DNA of 32,937 nt from Nitratireductor sp. ZSWI3 (GTDB lineage: Bacteria > Pseudomonadota > Alphaproteobacteria > Rhizobiales > Rhizobiaceae), in contig NZ_JANKOF010000055.1 of assembly GCF_024655565.1 (NCBI RefSeq), forward strand, positions 1 to 32,937. The letters are read 5' to 3'. The notes under the pieces were generated by a model. The model was not told the DNA's origin, did no database searches, and worked only from the letters and a program-made list of their open reading frames with translations. The translations under genes were made by a program, and so were the position numbers. Below are positions 1-6,643 of the stretch, one piece after another. Positions within the stretch are counted from its first letter, which is position 1. The number at the start of each line of letters is the position of its first letter.

Positions 1-888
1 TGGTTCGGCCGCTTCGCACTGGCGCGCAGCGCCGCGGAGCGGATGCGGGCGCTGGCAAGCTTCCGCCCGCGGATGGCGAAACCGGTGATCGGCCTCGAGC
101 GCGGCCTGACGGATCCGATCACCGAACTCAACATGGGACAGACGGCCGAGAAGATCGGCCATCTCTTCGGCATCACGCGCCCCGCCGCCGACGCCTATGC
201 GCTGGAAAGCCACCAGCGGCTCGCCAAGGCGCAGAGAAGTGGCGCGCTGAAGGGCGAGGTGATTCCCGCGGTCGACCGGGACGGCACGGTCTACGAGCAT
301 GACGACGGGGTGCGGCCGGACAGTTCCATGGAGAGGCTGGCCAAGCTGAAGCCGGCCTTCGAGCGGCCCCATGGGCGCGTCACCGCGGGCAATTCCTCGC
401 AGATCACCGACGGAGCCTCGTGGGTGATCCTGGCTTCGGCGGCGGCGGTGCGCAAGCACAAGCTGACCCCGCTTGCCCGCCTCGTCGACAGCGAATGGTC
501 GGCGCTGGACCCGTCGATCATGGGGCTCGGACCGACGCTGTGCGCGACCGCGCTGATGCGGCGGCAGAACCTGGCGCGGGCCGATATCGATCTGTGGGAG
601 CTGAACGAGGCCTTCGCGGCGCAGGTTCTGGCTTGCCTGGCCGCCTGGGAGGATGAGGAATATTGCCGCGAGGCGCTCGGTCTCGACGGCGCCTTCGGGC
701 GCATCGAGCGCAACCGGCTGAACGTGGACGGCGGAGCGATCAGCCTCGGCCATCCGGTCGGCACCAGCGGCAACAGAATCGTGCTTCACCTCGTCAACGC
801 CATGCGCCAGCGCGGCTTGAAGCGGGGCATCGCTACCGAATGCATCGGCGGCGGACTGGGCGGCGCGATGCTTCTGGAGGCGGTGTGA
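1..888 (+). CDS. Acetyl-CoA acyltransferase (thiolase), 5' end outside window
   Basis: The reading frame is open from base 1, so the N-terminal part, including the acyl-accepting cysteine, lies outside the window; 295 residues are visible of a family that is usually about 390-440. What remains is the thiolase C-terminal half: NEAFAAQ, then GHPVGTSG with the catalytic histidine, then CIGGGLGGA with the second catalytic cysteine near the end. The enzyme cleaves 3-ketoacyl-CoA to acetyl-CoA and a shortened acyl-CoA. The stretch with PITELNMGQTAEKIG and a longer insert resembles the FadI-type subgroup. Its stop codon overlaps the start of the next gene by one base (ATGA), which implies translational coupling to the multifunctional beta-oxidation enzyme. 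It could be a biosynthetic acetoacetyl-CoA thiolase, but the partner gene argues for fatty acid degradation. Confidence 0.9.
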   Translation, partial: WFGRFALARSAAERMRALASFRPRMAKPVIGLERGLTDPITELNMGQTAEKIGHLFGITRPAADAYALESHQRLAKAQRSGALKGEVIPAVDRDGTVYEHDDGVRPDSSMERLAKLKPAFERPHGRVTAGNSSQITDGASWVILASAAAVRKHKLTPLARLVDSEWSALDPSIMGLGPTLCATALMRRQNLARADIDLWELNEAFAAQVLACLAAWEDEEYCREALGLDGAFGRIERNRLNVDGGAISLGHPVGTSGNRIVLHLVNAMRQRGLKRGIATECIGGGLGGAMLLEAV

Positions 889-3044
889 TGGCGGCAGGAA
901 GAAAATCCGTGAAAGACCTGCTCGCGCCGCGGGCGCTGGAACGCGGCCCCCGGACCAAACCGGTGCTGAAGACCACCCACTGGCGGCTGACCCGCGATCG
1001 CAACGACGTCGCCTGGCTCCTCCTCGACCGCGAAGGCGAAAGCGCCAACACGCTTTCGGAAACGGTGATGGCCGAGCTCGATGTCTGTCTCGGCAAGATC
1101 GAGGACACCAAGCCGAGCGCGCTTCTCATCCGCTCCGCCAAGCAGGGCGGTTTCATCGCCGGCGCCGACATTCGCGATTTCAGGCGCGATTCCAGGGGCG
1201 ATTCCGGGGGCGTCCCCGAGACCGCCGAGGTCGGCAAGCGCATGAGGCGGGCGCATGAAATCGTCGACCGCCTGGCGGCTCTGCCGATGCCGACGCTGGC
1301 GGTGATCCACGGCCACTGCCTTGGAGGCGGGCTTGAGCTGGCGCTGGCCTGCACGAGGCGCATTGCCGTGACGGGCGCGTCGTTCGGCTTTCCCGAGGTC
1401 CTGCTGGGCCTGCATCCGGGGCTCGGCGGCACGTTTCGCCTGCCCGAACTGATCGGCTCGCAGGCGGCGATGGAAATGATGCTGAGCGGACGCGCCGTGC
1501 ATGCGAAGAAGGCGCTGGCGCTCGGCCTCGTCGATGCGCTGGTCGAGGAGCGTCACCTGGAGAACGCCATCGCCATGGCCGTGGCGAAGGGCGGAGAAGG
1601 CACGCGGCGCAAGCGAACGGATCTCATCGGCCTGCCCGGCATGCGCAGCATTGCCGCCCGGCGGATGCGCGCCGAGGTGGCGCGGCGGGCGCCGGAGAAG
1701 CACTATCCGGCACCCTACCGGCTGATCGACCTGTGGAGGCAGCATGGCGGCGATGCCAAGGCGATGCAGCGCGCGGAGATCGAGTCCTTTGCTGAGCTTT
1801 TGACCGGCGAGACGGCGCAGAACCTCATCCGGCTGTTCTTCCTGCGCGAGGGGCTGAAGGCGCAGGGCAAGGGCGACAGCGGCATTGCCCATGTGCATGT
1901 CGTCGGCGCCGGCGTAATGGGCGGCGACATCGCGGCCTGGTGCGCGGCGCGCGGTCTCAAGGTCACCTTGACCGATCTTGACGGGAAGGCGGTGGCCGCA
2001 GCGTTCGGCCGGGCTTCGGCATTCTTCGGCAAGAAGCTCCACACGGGGCTCGATCGCCGCGACGCATTCGACCGGCTGGTGCCGGATTTCTCCGGCGACG
2101 GCGTGGTGCAGGCGGATCTGGTCATCGAGGCCGTGGCGGAGAAGGCGGCGGTCAAGAAGAGCGTCTATGAAGCGCTCGAGCCGCGCATGAAGGCGACCGC
2201 GCTTCTTGCCACCAACACCTCCAGCATTCCGCTCGAGGAACTGCGCGAGGGGCTGGCGCGGCCGAACCGCTTCGTCGGTCTGCATTTCTTCAATCCGGTA
2301 ACCCAGATGGAGCTGGTCGAGGTGGTGGCCCACGACAAGGCGGCCAGGGCGACCGTGGAACGCGCCCGCGCCTTCTGCGGGGCGATCGGCCGCCTGCCGG
2401 CGCCAGTGAAGAGCGCTCCCGGCTTTCTCGTCAACCGCATCCTGACGCCATACATGATGGAGGCCCTGCTCATGAACGAGCAGGGGATGGACAAGGAGAC
2501 GATCGACCAGGCCGCGGTGGAATTCGGCATGCCGATGGGGCCGGTCGAACTGGCCGACCGGGTCGGCCTCGACATCTGTCTGGAGGTCGCGCGGATGCTC
2601 AAGTCGAGCCTGCCGGCCGTGCTGCCGGATATCCCGGAATGGCTGGACAAGAAGGTCGCCGACGGCGAGACCGGCCGCAAGGCGGGCCGGGGGCTCTACC
2701 GCTACGGCAAGGACGGCAAGCCGATAAGGAAGGGGACTGCCCTGAAGCCGCATCCGGCGGTGGCCGACCGGCTGATCCTGCCGATGCTCAACGCCTGTGT
2801 CGCCTGCCTGCGTGAAGGGGTGGTGGCGGACGAGGAAACGCTGGACGCGGCCGTCGTCTTCGGCACCGGCTTCGCCCCGTTCCGCGGCGGGCCCCTGCAT
2901 TATGCCCGCGAGCGCGGGCTGGCGGCGATCATCACCGAGCTTGAACGCCTGCAGGAAAGGTATGGCGACCGTTTTGCGCCGGATCCGGGCTGGATCAAGA
3001 TCGGCAAGACGGCGGGGCGGCTGGGCGAGCCTTCACCCTTCTGA
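888..3044 (+). CDS. fadJ: Multifunctional fatty acid oxidation enzyme: enoyl-CoA hydratase / 3-hydroxyacyl-CoA dehydrogenase
   Basis: The 718-residue product is close to the usual FadJ/FadB length. The N-terminal crotonase domain (about 35-230) has the oxyanion-hole segment GGFIAGADI, HGHCLGGGLE and FGFPE, with E150 and E170 in the positions of the catalytic glutamate pair. The NAD-binding domain follows with GAGVMGG at 340-346, then NTSS and HFFNP with catalytic H466, and two copies of the C-terminal 3HCDH domain (PGFLVNRIL near 405 of the domain pair). It hydrates trans-2-enoyl-CoA and oxidises the L-3-hydroxyacyl-CoA, feeding the upstream thiolase. The ATG at 888 is chosen because it overlaps the thiolase stop; the frame stays open upstream, but that part is antisense-like filler. 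An in-frame 12-bp tandem repeat lies at 1173-1208 just after the oxyanion loop. Confidence 0.93.
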   Translation: MAAGRKSVKDLLAPRALERGPRTKPVLKTTHWRLTRDRNDVAWLLLDREGESANTLSETVMAELDVCLGKIEDTKPSALLIRSAKQGGFIAGADIRDFRRDSRGDSGGVPETAEVGKRMRRAHEIVDRLAALPMPTLAVIHGHCLGGGLELALACTRRIAVTGASFGFPEVLLGLHPGLGGTFRLPELIGSQAAMEMMLSGRAVHAKKALALGLVDALVEERHLENAIAMAVAKGGEGTRRKRTDLIGLPGMRSIAARRMRAEVARRAPEKHYPAPYRLIDLWRQHGGDAKAMQRAEIESFAELLTGETAQNLIRLFFLREGLKAQGKGDSGIAHVHVVGAGVMGGDIAAWCAARGLKVTLTDLDGKAVAAAFGRASAFFGKKLHTGLDRRDAFDRLVPDFSGDGVVQADLVIEAVAEKAAVKKSVYEALEPRMKATALLATNTSSIPLEELREGLARPNRFVGLHFFNPVTQMELVEVVAHDKAARATVERARAFCGAIGRLPAPVKSAPGFLVNRILTPYMMEALLMNEQGMDKETIDQAAVEFGMPMGPVELADRVGLDICLEVARMLKSSLPAVLPDIPEWLDKKVADGETGRKAGRGLYRYGKDGKPIRKGTALKPHPAVADRLILPMLNACVACLREGVVADEETLDAAVVFGTGFAPFRGGPLHYARERGLAAIITELERLQERYGDRFAPDPGWIKIGKTAGRLGEPSPF
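1173..1208 (+). repeat. Three in-frame 12-bp tandem units inside fadJ
   Basis: Three consecutive 12-base units, CGCGATTTCAGG, CGCGATTCCAGG and GGCGATTCCGGG, encode RDFR, RDSR and GDSG. They sit directly after the GADI oxyanion segment of the hydratase domain, so the repeat lengthens a surface loop without breaking the frame. Confidence 0.75.
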
Positions 3045-3097
3045 ACGGTCCTCGGCCCGGGCGCTGCCCGGCGCCGCTGTGGAGGACGGCGCGGGCC

Positions 3098-4309
3098 TCA
3101 GCCGGCGGCACTGCCGGTCAGGCCGGCGCCGAGCCGCTCTCCGACGAAGCGCCGCAGGCGCCGCGCCGCCTCGCCGAGCAGCGCCTCGTCCTGGCACATG
3201 GAAATGCGGATATGGCCATTCGCAGCCGCACCGAAGCTGGCGCCCGGCATGACGGCGACGTTCTCGGCTGCGAGCAGGTCCCAGGCGAATTTCTCGCTGT
3301 CCGCCTCGACGGCGCGAATGTCGAGCATGACGTACATGCCGCCCTGCGAGCCGCGCACCGTGACGCCGTTCATGCCGCGGATGGCATCGAGGAAGGCGCT
3401 GCGGCGCTTGCCGTAGCGCTCGGCGATCTCCGCCACGCCGTAGCCGTTTTCGACGGCGGCGATGGCGGCGCGCGAAATGAAGTCCGGCAGGCCGTAGGTG
3501 GCGACCAGGTTGAGGTTGGTCATCACGGCGATCATGTCGGCCGGTCCCGTCAGCCAGCCGATGCGCCAGCCGGTCATGCCGTGGCTCTTCGACAGGGAGT
3601 TGATGACCAGGGTGCGTTCCTTCATGCCGGCAAGCGCGCGTGGTGAGATGTGCTCGGCCTCGGCGCGAATCGTCCAGTAGACCTCGTCGGACAGCAGCCA
3701 GAGATCGCGCTCGCGGCAGATCTCGGCGATCCGCTCGATGGTGGCGCGGGAATAGACGGCACCGGTCGGGTTGTTCGGGGAATTGATGAGGATGGCGCGC
3801 GTGTCCGCTTCGAGCGCCGCCTCGATCTCGTCGAGCTTCGGCTCGAAACCGTTCTCTGCGTGGGTTTCGATTTCGGTGAAGCGTCCGCCGGCGGCGCGCA
3901 CCGTGCCGGGATAGGTGGCATAGTAGGGCGAAACGATCACCGCATGGGCCCCAGGGTCGAGCACGGCCTGGAAGGCGGCGTAGAGCGCGCCCTGGCCGCC
4001 GATGGTGACGAGGATCTCGTCGGCGGTGGTGGAAACGCCCGTGCATTCGCTGGACAGGCGCGCCAGACCCTCGCGCAGGCGCGGCAGGCCGGGCAGTTGC
4101 GTGTAATGATGAAAGCCGCCGCGGACAGCTTCGACACAGGCCTCGACCGTTCCCTCGGGCGTATCGAAATCGTGGTCGCCGACCGACAGCATGATGATGT
4201 CCTCACCCGCCTGCTTGCGGGCCAGGGCCGCGAAATGCACCTCCCAGCCGTTCTTGCCGGACGGCACGATTCCGGAGATGCGGGCGGAAGGCAGGGGCAT
4301 GGCGGACAC
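3098..4309 (-). CDS. Class I/II pyridoxal-phosphate aminotransferase
   Basis: A 403-residue fold type I aminotransferase. Visible landmarks are GGQGALYAA (phosphate-side loop, about 104-112), NSPNNPTG at 176-183, D208 and Y211 in LLSDEVY, the PLP-binding K241 in SLSKSHGMTGWRIG, and R368 in HIRIS, which normally binds the substrate carboxylate. The family transfers an amino group from an amino acid to a 2-oxo acid in the cytoplasm; the specific amino acid cannot be read from sequence. It is convergent with fadJ (53-bp gap) and divergent from the nitroreductase. The start at 4309 has only a weak ribosome-binding site; an in-frame ATG three codons later is an equal alternative. Confidence 0.88.
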   Translation of the reverse strand: MSAMPLPSARISGIVPSGKNGWEVHFAALARKQAGEDIIMLSVGDHDFDTPEGTVEACVEAVRGGFHHYTQLPGLPRLREGLARLSSECTGVSTTADEILVTIGGQGALYAAFQAVLDPGAHAVIVSPYYATYPGTVRAAGGRFTEIETHAENGFEPKLDEIEAALEADTRAILINSPNNPTGAVYSRATIERIAEICRERDLWLLSDEVYWTIRAEAEHISPRALAGMKERTLVINSLSKSHGMTGWRIGWLTGPADMIAVMTNLNLVATYGLPDFISRAAIAAVENGYGVAEIAERYGKRRSAFLDAIRGMNGVTVRGSQGGMYVMLDIRAVEADSEKFAWDLLAAENVAVMPGASFGAAANGHIRISMCQDEALLGEAARRLRRFVGERLGAGLTGSAAG

Positions 4310-4437
4310 TTTCTGGCGTATCTGGCTTGAAAATCTGGATGGCGGGCGAGCAAGCCGGCCGGTCGGCTAGCCTTTTAGCAAACGGGCCGTTATCAGAACA
4401 GCGCGATATACGGACGGCGCTCCATCTTTTTGTTTTC

Positions 4438-4451
4438 CCGCATTTATGCGG
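4438..4451. promoter_or_regulatory. Perfect 14-bp palindrome between divergent genes (possible operator)
   Basis: CCGCAT-TT-ATGCGG is a perfect dyad in the 245-bp space between the divergent aminotransferase and nitroreductase genes. A smaller dyad, GTGG-TT-CCAC, follows at 4459-4468. The loop is too short for a good RNA hairpin, so a protein-binding site is the likelier reading. I see no convincing sigma70 promoter in this space. Confidence 0.4.
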
Positions 4452-4554
4452 ATGTCAGGTGGTTCCACTGGACTGCAAAATGCTATAGCCGCTTGCAACA
4501 TTGGCGCCGGGGCAATAAGGCACGCCGCGAAGGGCTTTCGAAAAGGATGGCAGC

Positions 4555-5262
4555 ATGCTCGCCCCTGATGGAAAGTATGAAATGACGATGGAAGAGGCGG
4601 TCGACGAGGCGATCACCTCGCGCCGTTCCGTGCGCGCGTTTCTGCCCACTCCCGTCGAGGAGCAGACGATCTGCGACATATTGAGGGTGGCGGCACGGGC
4701 CCCCTCCGGCACCAACATGCAGCCCTGGAAGGTCTATGTGGTGACGGGCGACAAGAAGGAGGAGTTGTCGAACGCGATCCTGTCGAGCGGCGTGCGTCCC
4801 GAGAAGATCGAGTGGGACGAGTACAAATACTATCCGGACAAATTCTTCGAGCCTTATCTTTCGCGCCGGCGCGCGGTGGGCTTTGCCCTTTACAATCTTC
4901 TCGGCATCGGTCGGCGCGAGGTGGAGCGTATGCGCGCCCAGCACGATCGCAACTTCACCTTTTTCGATGCGCCGGTCGGCCTGATCTTCACCATCGACCG
5001 CCGACTGAACACCGGATCGTGGGTCGATCTCGGCATGTTCGTGCAGTCGGTGATGGTGGCGGCGCGGGCGCGCGACCTGCACACCTGCCCGCAGGCGGCC
5101 TTCGCGCCCTATCACCGCGAAATCCGGCCGATTCTCGGCATCCCGGACGAAGAGGTGGTCGTTTGCGGCATGGCGCTCGGCTATGAGGACGAATCGAAGC
5201 CGGAAAACCAGTTGCGCAGCGAGCGTGCGCCGCTCGAGGAATTCGTCTCCTTCGTGCGCTGA
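4555..5262 (+). CDS. Nitroreductase family protein
   Basis: A 235-residue FMN-dependent oxidoreductase of the NfsB/nitroreductase superfamily. The N-terminal SRRSVRAF segment (FMN phosphate contact), ARAPSGTNMQPW (about 47-58) and the C-terminal VVCGMALGYEDE motif are the family signature. Members reduce nitro groups, quinones or other electron acceptors with NAD(P)H and act as cytoplasmic homodimers; the natural substrate here is unknown. The ATG at 4555 is preceded by AAAAGGA at a suitable distance. It stands alone, divergent from the aminotransferase and followed by the EF-hand gene, which has its own leader. Confidence 0.9.
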   Translation: MLAPDGKYEMTMEEAVDEAITSRRSVRAFLPTPVEEQTICDILRVAARAPSGTNMQPWKVYVVTGDKKEELSNAILSSGVRPEKIEWDEYKYYPDKFFEPYLSRRRAVGFALYNLLGIGRREVERMRAQHDRNFTFFDAPVGLIFTIDRRLNTGSWVDLGMFVQSVMVAARARDLHTCPQAAFAPYHREIRPILGIPDEEVVVCGMALGYEDESKPENQLRSERAPLEEFVSFVR

Positions 5263-5278
5263 GAGCCCGCCCGGCGTC

Positions 5279-5316
5279 TTACGAATTTGTAATGCGCCGG
5301 CAAGGTCGCCGTAATG
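5279..5316 (+). promoter_or_regulatory. Possible regulator-binding repeats upstream of the EF-hand gene
   Basis: TTAC-GAATTT-GTAA at 5279-5292 is a dyad, and GTAATG occurs at 5289-5294 and again at 5311-5316, exactly 22 bases (two helical turns) apart. This geometry suits a dimeric activator upstream of the EF-hand gene. The regulator cannot be named from sequence. Confidence 0.35.
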
Positions 5317-5328
5317 TGAGGCCTGCCA

Positions 5329-5381
5329 AGGTCTCCTCGTTCCCTGCCGCTGCTCCGAGCGGCTCCCCTACGAGGAGACCT
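5329..5381 (+). promoter_or_regulatory. Leader hairpin that sequesters the ribosome-binding site of the EF-hand gene
   Basis: Bases 5329-5340 (AGGTCTCCTCGT) pair perfectly with 5370-5381 (ACGAGGAGACCT). The 29-base loop carries an inner 6-bp stem (5346-5351 with 5358-5363). The 3' arm contains the Shine-Dalgarno GAGGAG, six bases before the ATG at 5384, so the folded leader would hide the ribosome-binding site. The fold fits a translational switch such as an RNA thermometer or a ligand- or protein-controlled leader. The pairing is seen in the sequence; regulation is inference. Confidence 0.6.
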
Positions 5382-5383
5382 AC

Positions 5384-5986
5384 ATGAAACGCAAGATTCT
5401 CTTAACGGCACTGGCGGCGAGCCTTGTTGCCGGATCGGCCGCTGTCGCCCAGGAGAAGCCGGGCAACGGTGCGCCGCCGCCCGGCGCCGGCCAGGGCATG
5501 CAGGGCGGTCCGATGATGCGCGGCATGGCCCGCATCGACACGGACGGCGACGGCACGATTTCGCTCGAGGAATTCTCCAGCCGTCATCTTGATCGCCTCA
5601 AGGCGGCCGATGCCGATGGCGACGGCACGCTCTCCGACGCGGAACTGCAGGATTTCGTCATGAAGCGCGAGGTCGAGCGCAAGGCGCGCCGCGCCGCCCG
5701 GCGCCTCGACGTCGATGGCGACGGCACCGTGACGCTTGCCGAGATCGAGAGCCAGCACCAGAAGCGCTTCGCCTTGATGGACGCCAACGACGACGGCAAG
5801 CTCGAGCCGCGCGAGATGCGGCGCGGCTTCCGCCAGATGGCCGGCGGCCGCGACGGCCACGGCATGCGCCGCGAGATGCATCACAAGGGTGGTCACTGGG
5901 GTGGCCAATGGGGCGGCCAGTGGGGCCGCATGGATCGCGACGCTGCCCCCGCGCCCGACGCGGCGCCCGATACGGACGACGAATAG
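5384..5986 (+). CDS. Exported protein with four EF-hand calcium-binding loops
   Basis: A 200-residue protein with an N-terminal signal peptide (basic MKRK, hydrophobic 5-19, likely cleavage after AVA at about 22), so probably periplasmic. Four canonical EF-hand loops begin at D52, D76, D109 and D133, each with acidic residues at loop positions 1, 3, 5 and 12 (D/N-x-D/N-x-D-G-x-x-x-x-x-E; the second starts DADGDG). The first two form one close pair, the last two another. The tail from about 158 is rich in His, Gly and Trp (HHKGGHWGGQWGGQW) and ends in an acidic Ala/Pro/Asp stretch, which may add metal binding. It likely buffers or senses Ca2+ in the envelope. The start is set by a strong GAGGAG site that lies in the leader hairpin. 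Confidence 0.85.
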   Translation: MKRKILLTALAASLVAGSAAVAQEKPGNGAPPPGAGQGMQGGPMMRGMARIDTDGDGTISLEEFSSRHLDRLKAADADGDGTLSDAELQDFVMKREVERKARRAARRLDVDGDGTVTLAEIESQHQKRFALMDANDDGKLEPREMRRGFRQMAGGRDGHGMRREMHHKGGHWGGQWGGQWGRMDRDAAPAPDAAPDTDDE

Positions 5987-5999
5987 GGCGGGAGCACGG

Positions 6000-6057
6000 T
6001 CCGCCTCGAGTTTCGGCGGATCGACGATAGGCCCGGTGTCGCCGCGCCGGGCCTATC
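6000..6057 (+). terminator. Tandem hairpins between converging EF-hand and soxG genes
   Basis: A 6-bp stem (6000-6005 with 6015-6020) is followed by a perfect 11-bp stem, GATAGGCCCGG at 6026-6036 with CCGGGCCTATC at 6047-6057, then TTATTG on the plus strand. The second stem overlaps the soxG stop codon. It probably ends the EF-hand transcript and may work in both directions; the U tract is poor. Confidence 0.6.
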
Positions 6058-6643
6058 TTATTGTATAGCCGGCCTCTTCGGCGGCGTGGCGCAGGACGCC
6101 CGAGAAGGCGCGCGCCAGGGAGCGGAAGACGTAGAGGTCGAAGCGGCTTTCACCGGTGCGCTGGATCTGTGCGAAGACATCGTGATGCGCCGTGGCGCGC
6201 CCCGCAGAGACGGGGAAGGCGGCCTGGCTGAAGTCGAGCGCGAAGAGCTTGGCGAGAACCCATTCGGCCGCCGGCCCTTCGATGCGCAGGGCGGTGCGGC
6301 CGTGCGACAGGTCGGTGGCCGTGCCGGTCTGCGGGTCGACCGCCTGCGTCAGGCGGCCGGACAGCGCCTCGTCCTTGCCGCTCACCAGAAATCGTCCCGG
6401 CCCGATGACGAAGGCCGCCGCCTTGCCCTCCTTGAAGGCGCCGCTGCCGGGGGCGGGCTGAAGCGTCAGCCCTGCCGCCTTGCCCAGCGCCGTCGCCAAA
6501 GCCTTGTCCCGGCCCGGCCACGCCGTTGCCTCGACGATCGTGCCCGTAGGCGGCGCCGACAGGGTGACCCCCACGCCGCCTGCGATATCGCCGTAGGAGC
6601 CGGGGCGGAAATCGGTGCCGAGCGGTGTCGCGCGCTCAACCAT
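6053..6643 (-). CDS. soxG: Sarcosine oxidase, gamma subunit
   Basis: A 196-residue protein at the end of the soxBDAG operon, the usual size and place of SoxG. Segments such as DLSHGRTALRIEGP and the C-terminal RTGESRFDLYVFRSLARAF are typical of the family, which resembles a GcvT-like fold without its own cofactor. It is a structural subunit of heterotetrameric sarcosine oxidase in the cytoplasm. The ATG at 6643 overlaps the 3' end of soxA by 8 bases; the frame is open further upstream, but that part lies antisense-free within soxA and is not family-like. Confidence 0.9.
   Translation of the reverse strand: MVERATPLGTDFRPGSYGDIAGGVGVTLSAPPTGTIVEATAWPGRDKALATALGKAAGLTLQPAPGSGAFKEGKAAAFVIGPGRFLVSGKDEALSGRLTQAVDPQTGTATDLSHGRTALRIEGPAAEWVLAKLFALDFSQAAFPVSAGRATAHHDVFAQIQRTGESRFDLYVFRSLARAFSGVLRHAAEEAGYTIR

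Noticed and set aside
786-2900. Long open frame antisense to fadJ
   Set aside because: Repetitive Arg/His/Gln-rich product without any domain; typical of high-GC third-position bias opposite a real gene.
3057-3071. CCGGGC-GCT-GCCCGG between fadJ and the aminotransferase
   Set aside because: Short loop and no T run; may be only GC-rich background.
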